Origin: Syntrophus sp. (in: bacteria)
GTDB taxonomy: Bacteria; Desulfobacterota; Syntrophorhabdia; Syntrophorhabdales; Syntrophorhabdaceae
Assembly (NCBI GenBank): GCA_013824645.1
Contig: PNOF01000013.1
Span: 1-52,611 of the forward strand
Length of the DNA: 52,611 nucleotides
Direction: 5' to 3'
Within the stretch, counting starts at the first letter, position 1. Each line of letters begins with the position of its first letter. This document shows positions 27,417 to 35,193 of this stretch, one piece after another. Below the pieces are notes generated by a model. It searched no databases, was not told the origin of the DNA, and saw only the letters and a program-made list of their open reading frames with translations. Position numbers and translations under genes: made by a program.

Positions 27417-28245
27417 TATCGACGTTCGCGTTCTCAGAGAAAAAATTGAAAATATCAACGCCCTTCCGACAATTCCGAAGGTGCTCAAAAAACTTCTAGT
27501 CGTAATTGAAAACCCGAGGGTCTCCCTCAACGAGATCAGCAATTTTATATCCAGTGATCCCGCTCTCACGATAAAGGTTCTTAAAATGGTCAACTCCCCT
27601 GTTTACGGGTTTCCGGGAAGAATATCGTCAGTGAACCAGGCGGTCATTCTCCTTGGGCTTACCGTTGTAAGGGGTCTCCTTCTCGGCGTCTCTGTTTTTG
27701 AATTGATGCAGAAAACAATGCTCGGCCTCTGGGAGCACTCCCTGGGAACAGCAATCGTATCACGGCTTATTGCGGTTAAAAAGGGCCTCAAGGAACCCGA
27801 CGAGCTTTCCGTGGACGGGCTTCTCCATGATATTGGAAAAGTGCTGCTTATCCTTCAATACCCGGAAGAATATCAAAAGACCATGAACGAAACTGATATA
27901 AATAGCATTACCATTTACGAGTCGGAAAGGGTTCACTTTAACACTACTCACGCCAGCGTTGGGGCCTGGATGGCCCAAAAATGGAGGTTCCCCCCCAACC
28001 TTATTGACATTATAGAATATCATCACAAACCGCATCTTTCAAAAAGAGCGCCATTAGGGGCCGCAATTGTTCATCTTGCAGATATCCTTGTTAAGGCCCG
28101 CGGGTTCGGATTCGCCGGCGACCGTTTCCTCGTGTCTGTAAGTCCTGAGGCTTGGGACATGCTTTCTCTTTCTGAGTCTGACTTAAAGGAAATTTTAATT
28201 GAGGCTGAGGATTCTTTCCAAATGACTGAAGATCTTTCTCTATGA
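27409..28245 (+). CDS. HDOD-domain protein
   Basis: The ATG at 27409 (ribosome site gaagg) gives 278 residues, with an HDOD domain across about 10-210: LPTIPKVLKKLL, DPALTIKVLKMVNSPVYGFP, VNQAVILLGL, then LLHDIGKVLLILQYPEEY. HDOD is related to HD phosphodiesterases but is usually non-catalytic and serves in signalling. The gene is the middle of a three-gene overlapping operon with the small HD-GYP-N-like protein before it and a GGDEF protein after it (ATGA). An in-frame TTG at 27397 is an alternative start. Confidence 0.9.
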   Translation: MGNIDVRVLREKIENINALPTIPKVLKKLLVVIENPRVSLNEISNFISSDPALTIKVLKMVNSPVYGFPGRISSVNQAVILLGLTVVRGLLLGVSVFELMQKTMLGLWEHSLGTAIVSRLIAVKKGLKEPDELSVDGLLHDIGKVLLILQYPEEYQKTMNETDINSITIYESERVHFNTTHASVGAWMAQKWRFPPNLIDIIEYHHKPHLSKRAPLGAAIVHLADILVKARGFGFAGDRFLVSVSPEAWDMLSLSESDLKEILIEAEDSFQMTEDLSL

Positions 28246-29171
28246 ACGAAAAAACCATTGTTGTAATTTCTCAAGACGCCGCATTATCAAGCATAATTGA
28301 ACGAACCCTCAACACAACTTACAGAATTCTTTCTTTTCATAATATCCAGTCTGCTATAGATTATATTTACAACTCCATTCCAGATCTTGTCATTATCGAT
28401 ATTAATGAGGGGGATTCTTTTACTATCAGCGTATTGAATAATCTTAAGGGCGATCCTATTTTTCATCAGCTCCCCGTTCTCATGGTTATTGACGATACCC
28501 AGGACATTCCCCGGTGGGAAACCCTTCTCGTTGAGGACTATATAAAAAAATCGGATTTCGAAAAAGAAGGTCCTTCTCGCGTTGCCCTCTCTATTCTCAG
28601 GGCTGAAAGGTCTGTTGAGGTTAATCCGCTCACAAAACTTCCCGGCAACACTTCCATTAACAAACAGATTCAGGATAGGATAGATCGGGGCGAGATCTTT
28701 GCTCTTGCCTATGCAGATCTTGACCATTTTAAGCCATTTAACGACCATTACGGGTTTACCCGTGGCGATGAGGTGATCCGGATAGCTGGTAGATTAATCC
28801 TCAATATCGTAAAAAACAAACAACCAACCGATAGTTTTATAGGTCATATAGGCGGTGATGACTTTATTTTTATTGTCTCTGTTAATCTCGTTGAGGATAC
28901 AGCAAAAGAGATTATCGACGCTTTCGACCGGATTATCCCGACGTTATACGAAGCTGACGATAGAGAACGGGGCCACATTGAATCTCTTGACCGTCAGGGC
29001 AACACGAAAAAGTTTCCCGTAGTTTCAGTGTCTATCGGCATCACTAGCAACTCGCAGCGTTCTTTTACCCACTATGGTGAAGTCACAGAAATTGCCTCTG
29101 GAATGAAAAGCCAGGCAAAGCGTAGCCGTGGAAGCTGCTACAGGGTTGATAAAAGGCAAGTGCTCACGTAG
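28242..29171 (+). CDS. Receiver-like / GGDEF protein with GGDDF active-site variant
   Basis: Residues 1-120 form a receiver-like domain (TIVVISQDAALSSIIERTL, LVIIDINEGDS) whose acidic pocket is incomplete. Residues about 135-300 form a GGDEF domain with AYADLDHFKPFNDHYGF and the signature GHIGGDDFIFI. The fourth signature residue, normally Glu and catalytic, is Asp here, so diguanylate cyclase activity is uncertain; it could act as a c-di-GMP or GTP receptor. The gene overlaps the HDOD gene by ATGA. No EAL domain is visible in the window. Confidence 0.88.
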   Translation: MNEKTIVVISQDAALSSIIERTLNTTYRILSFHNIQSAIDYIYNSIPDLVIIDINEGDSFTISVLNNLKGDPIFHQLPVLMVIDDTQDIPRWETLLVEDYIKKSDFEKEGPSRVALSILRAERSVEVNPLTKLPGNTSINKQIQDRIDRGEIFALAYADLDHFKPFNDHYGFTRGDEVIRIAGRLILNIVKNKQPTDSFIGHIGGDDFIFIVSVNLVEDTAKEIIDAFDRIIPTLYEADDRERGHIESLDRQGNTKKFPVVSVSIGITSNSQRSFTHYGEVTEIASGMKSQAKRSRGSCYRVDKRQVLT

Positions 29172-29229
29172 TTTATTTATTGTTCGCAGACCTCGAGTCA
29201 TCGTTCATGTTCCAAATTTTCAATAAACC

Positions 29230-29254
29230 TCCCCGCAGCAAAGCTGCGAGGTAT
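29230..29254 (+). terminator. Weak hairpin after the GGDEF gene
   Basis: CGCAGC and GCTGCG form a 6-bp stem around AAA within cctccccgcagcaaagctgc, with further C-G pairs beyond one mismatch. No T-run follows. It lies about 60 bases after the stop codon, so it is a possible terminator or pause site. Confidence 0.35.
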
Positions 29255-29300
29255 CGCCAGATTGAACTGCGCCCCAGCCGAATGATCTTTTTCAAAAACA

Positions 29301-29316
29301 TGTTCCACGTGAAACA
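29301..29316. promoter_or_regulatory. parS-like centromere site (15/16)
   Basis: TGTTCCACGTGAAACA differs from the consensus TGTTTCACGTGAAACA only at the fifth base. It lies in the gap between the GGDEF operon and the HDAC-like gene, about 10 kb left of dnaA. Confidence 0.85.
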
Positions 29317-29387
29317 TTTTGCTCTTTCTTGCTTCTTTCTTTAAGTTATTCCAATTTAATTATTATTTTCTTCATCAAATACATCTC

Positions 29388-29416
29388 TTGATTTTTTGTT
29401 CAAAAATCACTATTCT
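29388..29416 (+). promoter_or_regulatory. Promoter of the HDAC-like gene with an embedded inverted repeat
   Basis: TTGATT (29388-29393) and TATTCT (29411-29416) are 17 bases apart. Between them lies a perfect 8-bp inverted repeat TGATTTTT (29389-29396) and AAAAATCA (29402-29409) with a 5-base centre, well placed for a repressor. A gaggag ribosome site precedes the ATG at 29436. Confidence 0.5.
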
Positions 29417-29435
29417 CTAAGAACGAGGAGAACTT

Positions 29436-30470
29436 ATGACTGTTGGCATCGTGAAAGACAACATATACCTGGAACACATTACCGACGACTATCACCCGGA
29501 AAATCCTAAAAGGCTTGTACATATTTATGAAATGCTCAAACACCTTGATCAGGAAGGTCTTGCCTACATACCACCCCGGATGGCAACGCATGAAGAGATC
29601 GCCCTTATTCACGAACATTCTTATATAGATTCCATAGCACGAACGAGCGGTAAGGCACACACGGATCTTGACGGTGACACTGCAACGTCTGCCAAAACAT
29701 ACGAAGCGGCCTGCATGGCTGTAGGGGGGGTTTTGGAGCTTGCCGATGCTCTTCAATCTTCGCGGATAGACAACGGATTTGCTCTTGTTAGGCCCCCGGG
29801 GCATCACGCTGAACGGTCAGGCGCCATGGGTTTCTGTATTTTCAATAATATTGCCATTGCCGCCAGATATCTTCAACAGAAGCATCACCTGAAAAATATT
29901 CTAGTTGTCGATTTCGATATCCACCACGGCAACGGCACACAGCATAGCTTCTATGCAGACAAATCCGTCCTTTACTTTTCCACCCACCTCTATCCGCATT
30001 ATCCCGGAACAGGATGGTTTGAAGAGATCGGAAGGGGGGACGGGGTCGGGTATACCGTTAACATTCCTATGAGTCACAGTATGGGTGATGAGGACTATCT
30101 TTACGCCTTCAGGGACGTTCTGCTGCCCATCTCGGACATCTTTGCGCCGGAAATGGTGCTCGTCTCTGCCGGTTTCGACGCCCACCACATGGATCCTCTT
30201 GGTGGAATGGCCCTTACTGAAAGCGGTTATTCAGCCATGACACGGGTGCTTCTCAACATTGCCGAAAAGCATTGCAACGGCAAAGCGCTTTTTGTTCTCG
30301 AAGGGGGCTATGATTTAAAGAGTCTTACCGACTCGGTAAAGACGGTTATCATGGAATTGAAAAAACAACCTCTCTATCCCCATACAAAAACCGGGGAACC
30401 CGCGGCCTCTGTTGTCCAGATGACAGCAGCCTTGAAACGCTTGTTAATTCCTTACTGGGGACACTTTTAA
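29436..30470 (+). CDS. Histone-deacetylase-family amidohydrolase (AcuC/HDAC-like)
   Basis: This 344-residue member of the arginase/deacetylase superfamily has the charge-relay His pair in RPPGHHAERSGAMGF, zinc ligands Asp and His in VVDFDIHHGNG and a third Asp in SAGFDAHHMDP, plus the transition-state Tyr in LEGGYDL. All catalytic residues of class I/II deacetylases are therefore present. Bacterial members remove acyl groups from polyamines, acetoin-linked proteins or other amides; the target here is unknown. Its stop codon and that of the convergent IHF gene share TTAA (29436-30470 versus 30467-30760). It does not join the GGDEF operon, since it has its own promoter-like site. Confidence 0.93.
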   Translation: MTVGIVKDNIYLEHITDDYHPENPKRLVHIYEMLKHLDQEGLAYIPPRMATHEEIALIHEHSYIDSIARTSGKAHTDLDGDTATSAKTYEAACMAVGGVLELADALQSSRIDNGFALVRPPGHHAERSGAMGFCIFNNIAIAARYLQQKHHLKNILVVDFDIHHGNGTQHSFYADKSVLYFSTHLYPHYPGTGWFEEIGRGDGVGYTVNIPMSHSMGDEDYLYAFRDVLLPISDIFAPEMVLVSAGFDAHHMDPLGGMALTESGYSAMTRVLLNIAEKHCNGKALFVLEGGYDLKSLTDSVKTVIMELKKQPLYPHTKTGEPAASVVQMTAALKRLLIPYWGHF

Positions 30471-30760
30471 CTATTTTCCGGTCCTTCTTTCCAGATCATT
30501 TCTTTTAATTCTTTTCCAACCTTAAAGTAGGGCAGCTTTTTTGGTTCAACATTTACCGTTTCACCGCTTTTCGGGTTTCTCCCCCTGTAAGCCTTGTATT
30601 CTCTGAGAGTAAAGCTTCCGAATCCCCGTATTTCAACCCGTTCATCCTTTGTAATAGCCCTTTTTATGCTGTCAATGATGGTGTCTACGGCTATCTTTGC
30701 GATCTTTTGATTGACGTTTATATCGGATGCGAGCTTGTTTATTATATCCATCTTATTCAT
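30467..30760 (-). CDS. HU/IHF-family DNA-binding protein
   Basis: This 97-residue protein begins MNKMDIINKLASDINVNQ and includes the DNA-bending arm with the conserved RGFGSFTLREYKAYRGRNPK and PKTGE-like PKSGETVNVEPKKLPYFKVG, typical of the IHF beta / HU group. The ATG at 30760 is preceded by aggaggg. A one-base overlap (TGATG) links it to the stop of purQ, so it is the last gene of a minus-strand operon. IHF-like proteins assist DNA bending in replication initiation and transcription, relevant so close to dnaA, though this link is speculative. Confidence 0.93.
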   Translation of the reverse strand: MNKMDIINKLASDINVNQKIAKIAVDTIIDSIKRAITKDERVEIRGFGSFTLREYKAYRGRNPKSGETVNVEPKKLPYFKVGKELKEMIWKEGPENS

Positions 30761-31593
30761 CAAAACCCTCCTGTTTCGTTTTCTAAAATATATTTATATG
30801 CATTATTAAATAGCTTCAGGCCATCGCCCTCAACCCCAAGGGCTTCTCTTGTCCATCTTGGGTGCTGTGTGTAATGAACAAAGGCCTCGGGGTGCGGCAT
30901 AAGGCCAAATATTCTCCCTGTTTCGTCGCACAGCCCCGCCACTGAATCGATTGAACCGTTCGGATTGTCCGGGTACGCCTCAGTAACAGCACCAGCTTCA
31001 TCGGCATATTGCATTACTATGTGACCCCCATCAATCATGCGGGCCCTGTTATCTGTCGTATCAACAACACACTTTCCCTCGCCATGCCGTACAGGAAGAT
31101 AAATCTTATCCATATCCTTTGTAAATATGCAATGAGAGCCTTGATTAACCCTCAAGGTCACCCACCTGTCTTCAAACCTTCCCGAATCGTTTGCGGTAAG
31201 GGTCGTTGTCTGTTTTTCATGTTCGCCGCCTATCCCCGGCAAAAGCCCCGTTTTTACCAAAAGCTGGAAACCGTTGCATATACCGATGATAATTTTGCCG
31301 TGAGAAATGAACTTTATAAGCTCATCAAGGAATCTTCCACCCGAGCCCTCTATTGACTGATACTTCCACTTCACGGCCTGCGCCTTGGCAGAACCGAGGT
31401 CATCGCCGTCGAGAAAACCGCCGGGAAAATTTATGAAGGCATACCGGTGTATACTTTTCGGGTGTTTCATCATCTCATCAACATGCACAATATCAGCCTC
31501 AAACCCTGCAAGTTTGTTCGCGTAAGCGGTTTCGTGCTCGCAGTTTATACCGTTTCCGAAGAGGACCAGGCTTTTTATTTTTTTCTTTCTCAT
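30760..31593 (-). CDS. purQ: Phosphoribosylformylglycinamidine synthase, glutamine amidotransferase subunit, long form
   Basis: The ATG at 31593 overlaps the ccsA stop (ATGA) and gives 277 residues. It is a class I glutamine amidotransferase with the nucleophile Cys in IIGICNGFQLLVKTG and the His/Glu pair in LMPHPEAFVHYTQHP. The segment LVLFGNGINCEHET and FPGGFLDGDDL match PurQ, which supplies ammonia to PurL for formylglycinamidine ribonucleotide. It is about 45 residues longer than the compact PurQ of Gram-positives, as in several deltaproteobacterial and archaeal forms. A longer frame to 31812 is not supported. No purL or purS is visible nearby. Confidence 0.9.
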   Translation of the reverse strand: MRKKKIKSLVLFGNGINCEHETAYANKLAGFEADIVHVDEMMKHPKSIHRYAFINFPGGFLDGDDLGSAKAQAVKWKYQSIEGSGGRFLDELIKFISHGKIIIGICNGFQLLVKTGLLPGIGGEHEKQTTTLTANDSGRFEDRWVTLRVNQGSHCIFTKDMDKIYLPVRHGEGKCVVDTTDNRARMIDGGHIVMQYADEAGAVTEAYPDNPNGSIDSVAGLCDETGRIFGLMPHPEAFVHYTQHPRWTREALGVEGDGLKLFNNAYKYILENETGGF

Positions 31594-32405
31594 GTTGCGT
31601 AACTGTGTAATCCCGATAATATAAAATTTACCACAAAATAGGTAACCATAACGCTCACAAACCCCACAACAGATATAATGGCAGTTGCCTTGCCCTTCCA
31701 TCCCCTTGTCGTTCTTGCATGAAGAAAAAGGGCATATATGATCCACGTTATAAGCGACCAAGTCTCTTTGGGGTCCCAACTCCAGTAAGAACCCCACGCA
31801 TAATTGGCCCATACAGCCCCCGTAAGTATACCAGAAGTAAGCATGGGAAAGCCAATAATTATGCTCTTATAATTTATTTCCTCCAGTGTTTCCTTCGTGG
31901 GCATTATTCGCTTTTGCCCTACTAAATAAAACATCCCGGCAATAAAAGATATTGCAAGGGCTGCGTATGCGATAAAACAGGTGGCCACATGAATGTGGAG
32001 CCAATTGCTTTGCAGGGCCGGTACAAGAGGCTCTATGTTTTTCTGTACTGATGGGGAAATTGATGCAAAGCCCATGAGCAAAAGGGCAATAAGCGACGCG
32101 CAAAAGGTTATGTTTGTGTGGGCAAGCCTTTTCCTCAGCAGTATCAACAAACCGATAATGCACCACGCATAGAATATGAGCGACTCATAAAAGTTCGATA
32201 GCGGCACATGTCCAATGTTTAACCTGTATGATTCAATCCATCGCAAGGCGATGCCCACTGTGTGCAGTCCAAAAGCTATATAGAGGGCGCCCCGCATAAG
32301 CGAAAGAACCTTTTCCTTCCTCCATGCAAAATAGATGGTGTGCATGAAAAAGAGCAAAAGATAGAGCAGGGTAACAATACCAAGTATTTTATGGTGTGCT
32401 GCCAT
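31590..32405 (-). CDS. ccsA: System II cytochrome c biogenesis protein CcsA/CcsB (ResC-type)
   Basis: This 271-residue membrane protein has about eight transmembrane segments and the haem-handling WWD motif WGSYWSWDPKETWSLITW. Conserved His residues lie in LHIHVATCF and ALFLHAR. Together with ResB it carries haem across the membrane and attaches it to CxxCH apocytochromes. Its start lies inside the end of the ResB gene (17-base overlap with 32389-33705), and its stop overlaps purQ by ATGA. The tetrahaem cytochrome at the head of the operon is the obvious substrate. Confidence 0.93.
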   Translation of the reverse strand: MAAHHKILGIVTLLYLLLFFMHTIYFAWRKEKVLSLMRGALYIAFGLHTVGIALRWIESYRLNIGHVPLSNFYESLIFYAWCIIGLLILLRKRLAHTNITFCASLIALLLMGFASISPSVQKNIEPLVPALQSNWLHIHVATCFIAYAALAISFIAGMFYLVGQKRIMPTKETLEEINYKSIIIGFPMLTSGILTGAVWANYAWGSYWSWDPKETWSLITWIIYALFLHARTTRGWKGKATAIISVVGFVSVMVTYFVVNFILSGLHSYAT

Positions 32406-33705
32406 ATATGTCCTCTTTTAGTTTTTCAAACTCTTTTTTAAAAGCTTCCTTGTTTTTCAACGCATATCCCGCAACGATAATGCCATCGGCAGCACTAACC
32501 ACGTAAACTCTCCGGTAATAGGTAAAGAAATTCACATATAGTCCCAAAAGCATCAACGCAAATCCTGTCCAAACGACAAATACGCCTGGATCCCGGGCCA
32601 CTTCAATGCCCGTATAGGACTCCTCCCGTATTTCATCAAACCGCACAGCAACACCACCGATTACCTGTGATTTCATTTTTTCTACATTCAAAAGAAACCA
32701 TCTCGACTGTGGCCTGTCTCCTTCGAGGTAAGCAATTTGAACGCCAGGCCCAAGGTTGTGTATTTCTTCCGCAAACCTGACCACCATGAGGGCCAACCCT
32801 TTTTTCTGAAAAGGTTCCTGTTCTGTAAGCGCCACCGCTTCATCGGCAACATGAAACAAAAAAGAGGTTTTTTTACCATAACTTGATTGATAAAAACGTA
32901 TACCCTTATGGTAAAGGGGGTCGTTTACCCGTATATCTTTTTCTTTCACTATTGTTCCACCTTCTATTACTTCTACGGTGCTTACATAATCTTTTGGTTG
33001 TCCTTCCGGATAATAACTCGCCTTAAAATCCTTGCACTTAAGGGCAAAACCGAGGGTTATCATGTCCTGGTGCCCCCCTCTTGCAGTCACATGATCTTTT
33101 GTTTCGCCTACCCGCAGTATAAGAAAACCCTTGAATCCGAAAACAAGCCCGATAAAACTGCCAACAAGAACAGTAATGATACTTCCATGGATAATGAACA
33201 CACCCAACCGGGAAGGTATTCCTTTTTCCAGTATGAGGCCCCGATTTTCATCCCTTATAAGCCTGTAAAACTTTTTCAGTACGCCTATGGCTTTTTCTTT
33301 TCTTTCGTTATCCACCCGGAGGTTAAGCTCCATTTTTGATAATCTATCAAATTCGGGTATATCGGTTTGGCGTTTTTCTTTGATGAAGCGAATAAGCCCC
33401 TGCGCGGTGCAGAGCGTGAGGTTTATGGCAAAAAGCACGATAAGGGCTTTGAACCAGAGAGAATGATAAGCATCGTCTAAACCAAAAATATTGATGATTC
33501 TGTATGTTGCTTCAGAATAGACAGTAAGGTATTCGCTCTCGTTGGCGCCCTGCTTTATGATGGTTCCAAGGATAGATCCTGCGGCAATAAGCGCGAGAAT
33601 GAGCATGGAAAGGCGTTTGGAGATGAAAAGATCAAAGAGCGTCTCCGCTATTCCCTTTTTCTGTTTAGGTTCTGTGGTTTTTCTATTATTTTTTATGACA
33701 TTCAT
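32389..33705 (-). CDS. resB: System II cytochrome c biogenesis protein ResB/Ccs1
   Basis: The ATG at 33705 overlaps the end of the cytochrome gene by 20 bases and gives 438 residues. The protein shows the Ccs1 layout: three N-terminal membrane segments (LSMLILALIAAGSILGTIIK; FKALIVLFAINLTLC; VFIIHGSIITVLVGSFIGLV), a large periplasmic domain (about residues 195-390) and a final membrane segment (VVWTGFALMLLGLYVNFF). An upstream in-frame extension to 33771 would lie wholly within the cytochrome gene. It forms the haem ligation complex with CcsA. Confidence 0.92.
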   Translation of the reverse strand: MNVIKNNRKTTEPKQKKGIAETLFDLFISKRLSMLILALIAAGSILGTIIKQGANESEYLTVYSEATYRIINIFGLDDAYHSLWFKALIVLFAINLTLCTAQGLIRFIKEKRQTDIPEFDRLSKMELNLRVDNERKEKAIGVLKKFYRLIRDENRGLILEKGIPSRLGVFIIHGSIITVLVGSFIGLVFGFKGFLILRVGETKDHVTARGGHQDMITLGFALKCKDFKASYYPEGQPKDYVSTVEVIEGGTIVKEKDIRVNDPLYHKGIRFYQSSYGKKTSFLFHVADEAVALTEQEPFQKKGLALMVVRFAEEIHNLGPGVQIAYLEGDRPQSRWFLLNVEKMKSQVIGGVAVRFDEIREESYTGIEVARDPGVFVVWTGFALMLLGLYVNFFTYYRRVYVVSAADGIIVAGYALKNKEAFKKEFEKLKEDIYGSTP

Positions 33706-34066
33706 TACATTTAATTGGAGCGCTTCCTCCTTTTGCAACATTTTCTTTGTGACAGGCTTGACACTTGGCATGAAAAGCGTCTTTTGCGGGCTGAGCTTTT
33801 TCTTTTATTTCTTTTAACAGATGGCAGGTTTCACACTTGTCCGGTTCTTTTGGGTTTTTGTCTTTATGATGACACACCGCACAGTCGATCTTTGCCTTCT
33901 CAATATGGGTAATGTGAGAGAACGTTACCGGGCCCATTTTGGCGGCTTCAAGTTTCAGTATCGTCGTTTCGGGCATTTTCTTTTCCGCCCCCGCAACACC
34001 TGTTGCAAAAACACAAAAAAAGACCAAAAGCAGTGTGGCGATCAAAACGTGTAATTCCTGTCTCAT
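33686..34066 (-). CDS. Periplasmic four-haem class III (c3/c7-type) cytochrome c
   Basis: This 126-residue precursor has a Sec signal peptide (MRQELHVLIATLLLVFFCVF, cleavage probably after ATGVAGA). It carries four CxxCH haem sites: C62-C65-H66, C78-C81-H82, C102-C105-H106 and C120-C123-H124. Candidate axial His residues are H51, H54, H67 and H99. Size and spacing fit small class III cytochromes, which shuttle electrons between hydrogenases, formate dehydrogenases and terminal reductases in anaerobes. It has a gaggtg ribosome site and heads the operon with ResB and CcsA. Confidence 0.93.
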   Translation of the reverse strand: MRQELHVLIATLLLVFFCVFATGVAGAEKKMPETTILKLEAAKMGPVTFSHITHIEKAKIDCAVCHHKDKNPKEPDKCETCHLLKEIKEKAQPAKDAFHAKCQACHKENVAKGGSAPIKCNECHKK

Positions 34067-34167
34067 GGCACACCTCGAAAAGTTTTTTCATGTTGTCTTA
34101 AAAATGACCAAGTCGGGGGCTCCTTTGTCAAGGGTGTAGGGCGTGTTGCGTAAAACACCATCCTGCG

Positions 34168-35193
34168 TCACGCTTTTCCCTGTTTCCTTGCAGCCCGCGT
34201 GTATCCTGTTACCGCATAATAGGCCGCCTTATCAAAAAAATATACAAGCCTTTCGCCGAGCTCAAACATCCGGTAGATATCGACAGCCTTTTCCCAAACA
34301 CCAAAAGAATAGGTAAACATCCATATGTGCTTCTTGAGGAGGCTTAAAGAACTTATAAGATCTTCGAGGAGAACCCTATCTTCTCTGCGTTTGTTTCCAA
34401 GATTAACGTAAAAAGATTTAAATTCGTTTTCTCCTTTTTCTCCTTTTAGCCAGGCCTTAAAGTCTCCGATTATAGACATTGCTCTTTCAAAAAGCTCTTT
34501 CCGGTCAAAGGCGTGATAAGACCCTGTCGATGGGTTTGTCATAATATCGTCGAGCCATAACCGTATAATCTTTTTTGAGTTGTTCTCAACGGCCATAATA
34601 AGTTCATCGGAAAGGAGGCTTCCCGGATAGGCAATTTTATCTCTAAGGGCACCCCCAACAAAAGTTTCAAAAGAATCGCGGATGCTCCAGAGGTCTCTTT
34701 TGAGCTCTCTGTATTTCTGTATGGCCCTTTCCTGAGAATCAAAGGCAAGTTTGGGCAAATTCATAATGGGGAAATATCTGCACTCCGAGGCATCATCTCC
34801 TGCCATCTCTACGCCTGCCACCCGCTCTGCTTCAAAGGTTATGATGAGAAGTTCACCGTAGAAATGATTTAAATGGGAACCCACATCGACAAGCTGTACA
34901 ATCTTTCCCGTGAGGGACGTTTCCTCTTCAAGCTCTCTCAGGGCAGCATCTTCTATGCTCTCGCCTGTTTCTGCAAAGCCGATGGGGAAGCACCACATCC
35001 CCTGAAATGGCTCTCTGGCTCTTTTTACGAGCAGAACCTCCCTGTCTCTGTTCGAGAGTATTACCGATGCAACGGGCAGGGGGTTCTCGTAATATACTGC
35101 CTTACAGCCCGGACAAATCTGTCTTTTTTTACCATCAAGAAGGTCTGTGTCAAGTTCTTTTCCACAAAAATTACAAAATATTTTTATTTTCAT
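34168..35193 (-). CDS. Zinc-ribbon NUDIX hydrolase fused to an RsbRD-N-like domain
   Basis: In this 341-residue protein, residues 1-35 form a zinc ribbon (C7, C10, C27, C30). Residues 36-150 are a NUDIX domain with an intact box G72-x5-E78-x7-R86-E87-x2-E90-E91 (GFAETGESIEDAALRELEEE), as in NudC/ADP-ribose-type pyrophosphatases. Residues about 165-335 resemble the RsbRD N-terminal domain (LIMAVENNSKKIIRLWLDDI, then FERAMSIIGDFKAWLKGEKG). That domain is normally a stand-alone or kinase/STAS-linked sensor in deltaproteobacteria. The fusion suggests a nucleotide-dependent sensor, but this is inference. Its start overlaps the stop of the methyltransferase gene by ATGA. Confidence 0.8.
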   Translation of the reverse strand: MKIKIFCNFCGKELDTDLLDGKKRQICPGCKAVYYENPLPVASVILSNRDREVLLVKRAREPFQGMWCFPIGFAETGESIEDAALRELEEETSLTGKIVQLVDVGSHLNHFYGELLIITFEAERVAGVEMAGDDASECRYFPIMNLPKLAFDSQERAIQKYRELKRDLWSIRDSFETFVGGALRDKIAYPGSLLSDELIMAVENNSKKIIRLWLDDIMTNPSTGSYHAFDRKELFERAMSIIGDFKAWLKGEKGENEFKSFYVNLGNKRREDRVLLEDLISSLSLLKKHIWMFTYSFGVWEKAVDIYRMFELGERLVYFFDKAAYYAVTGYTRAARKQGKA

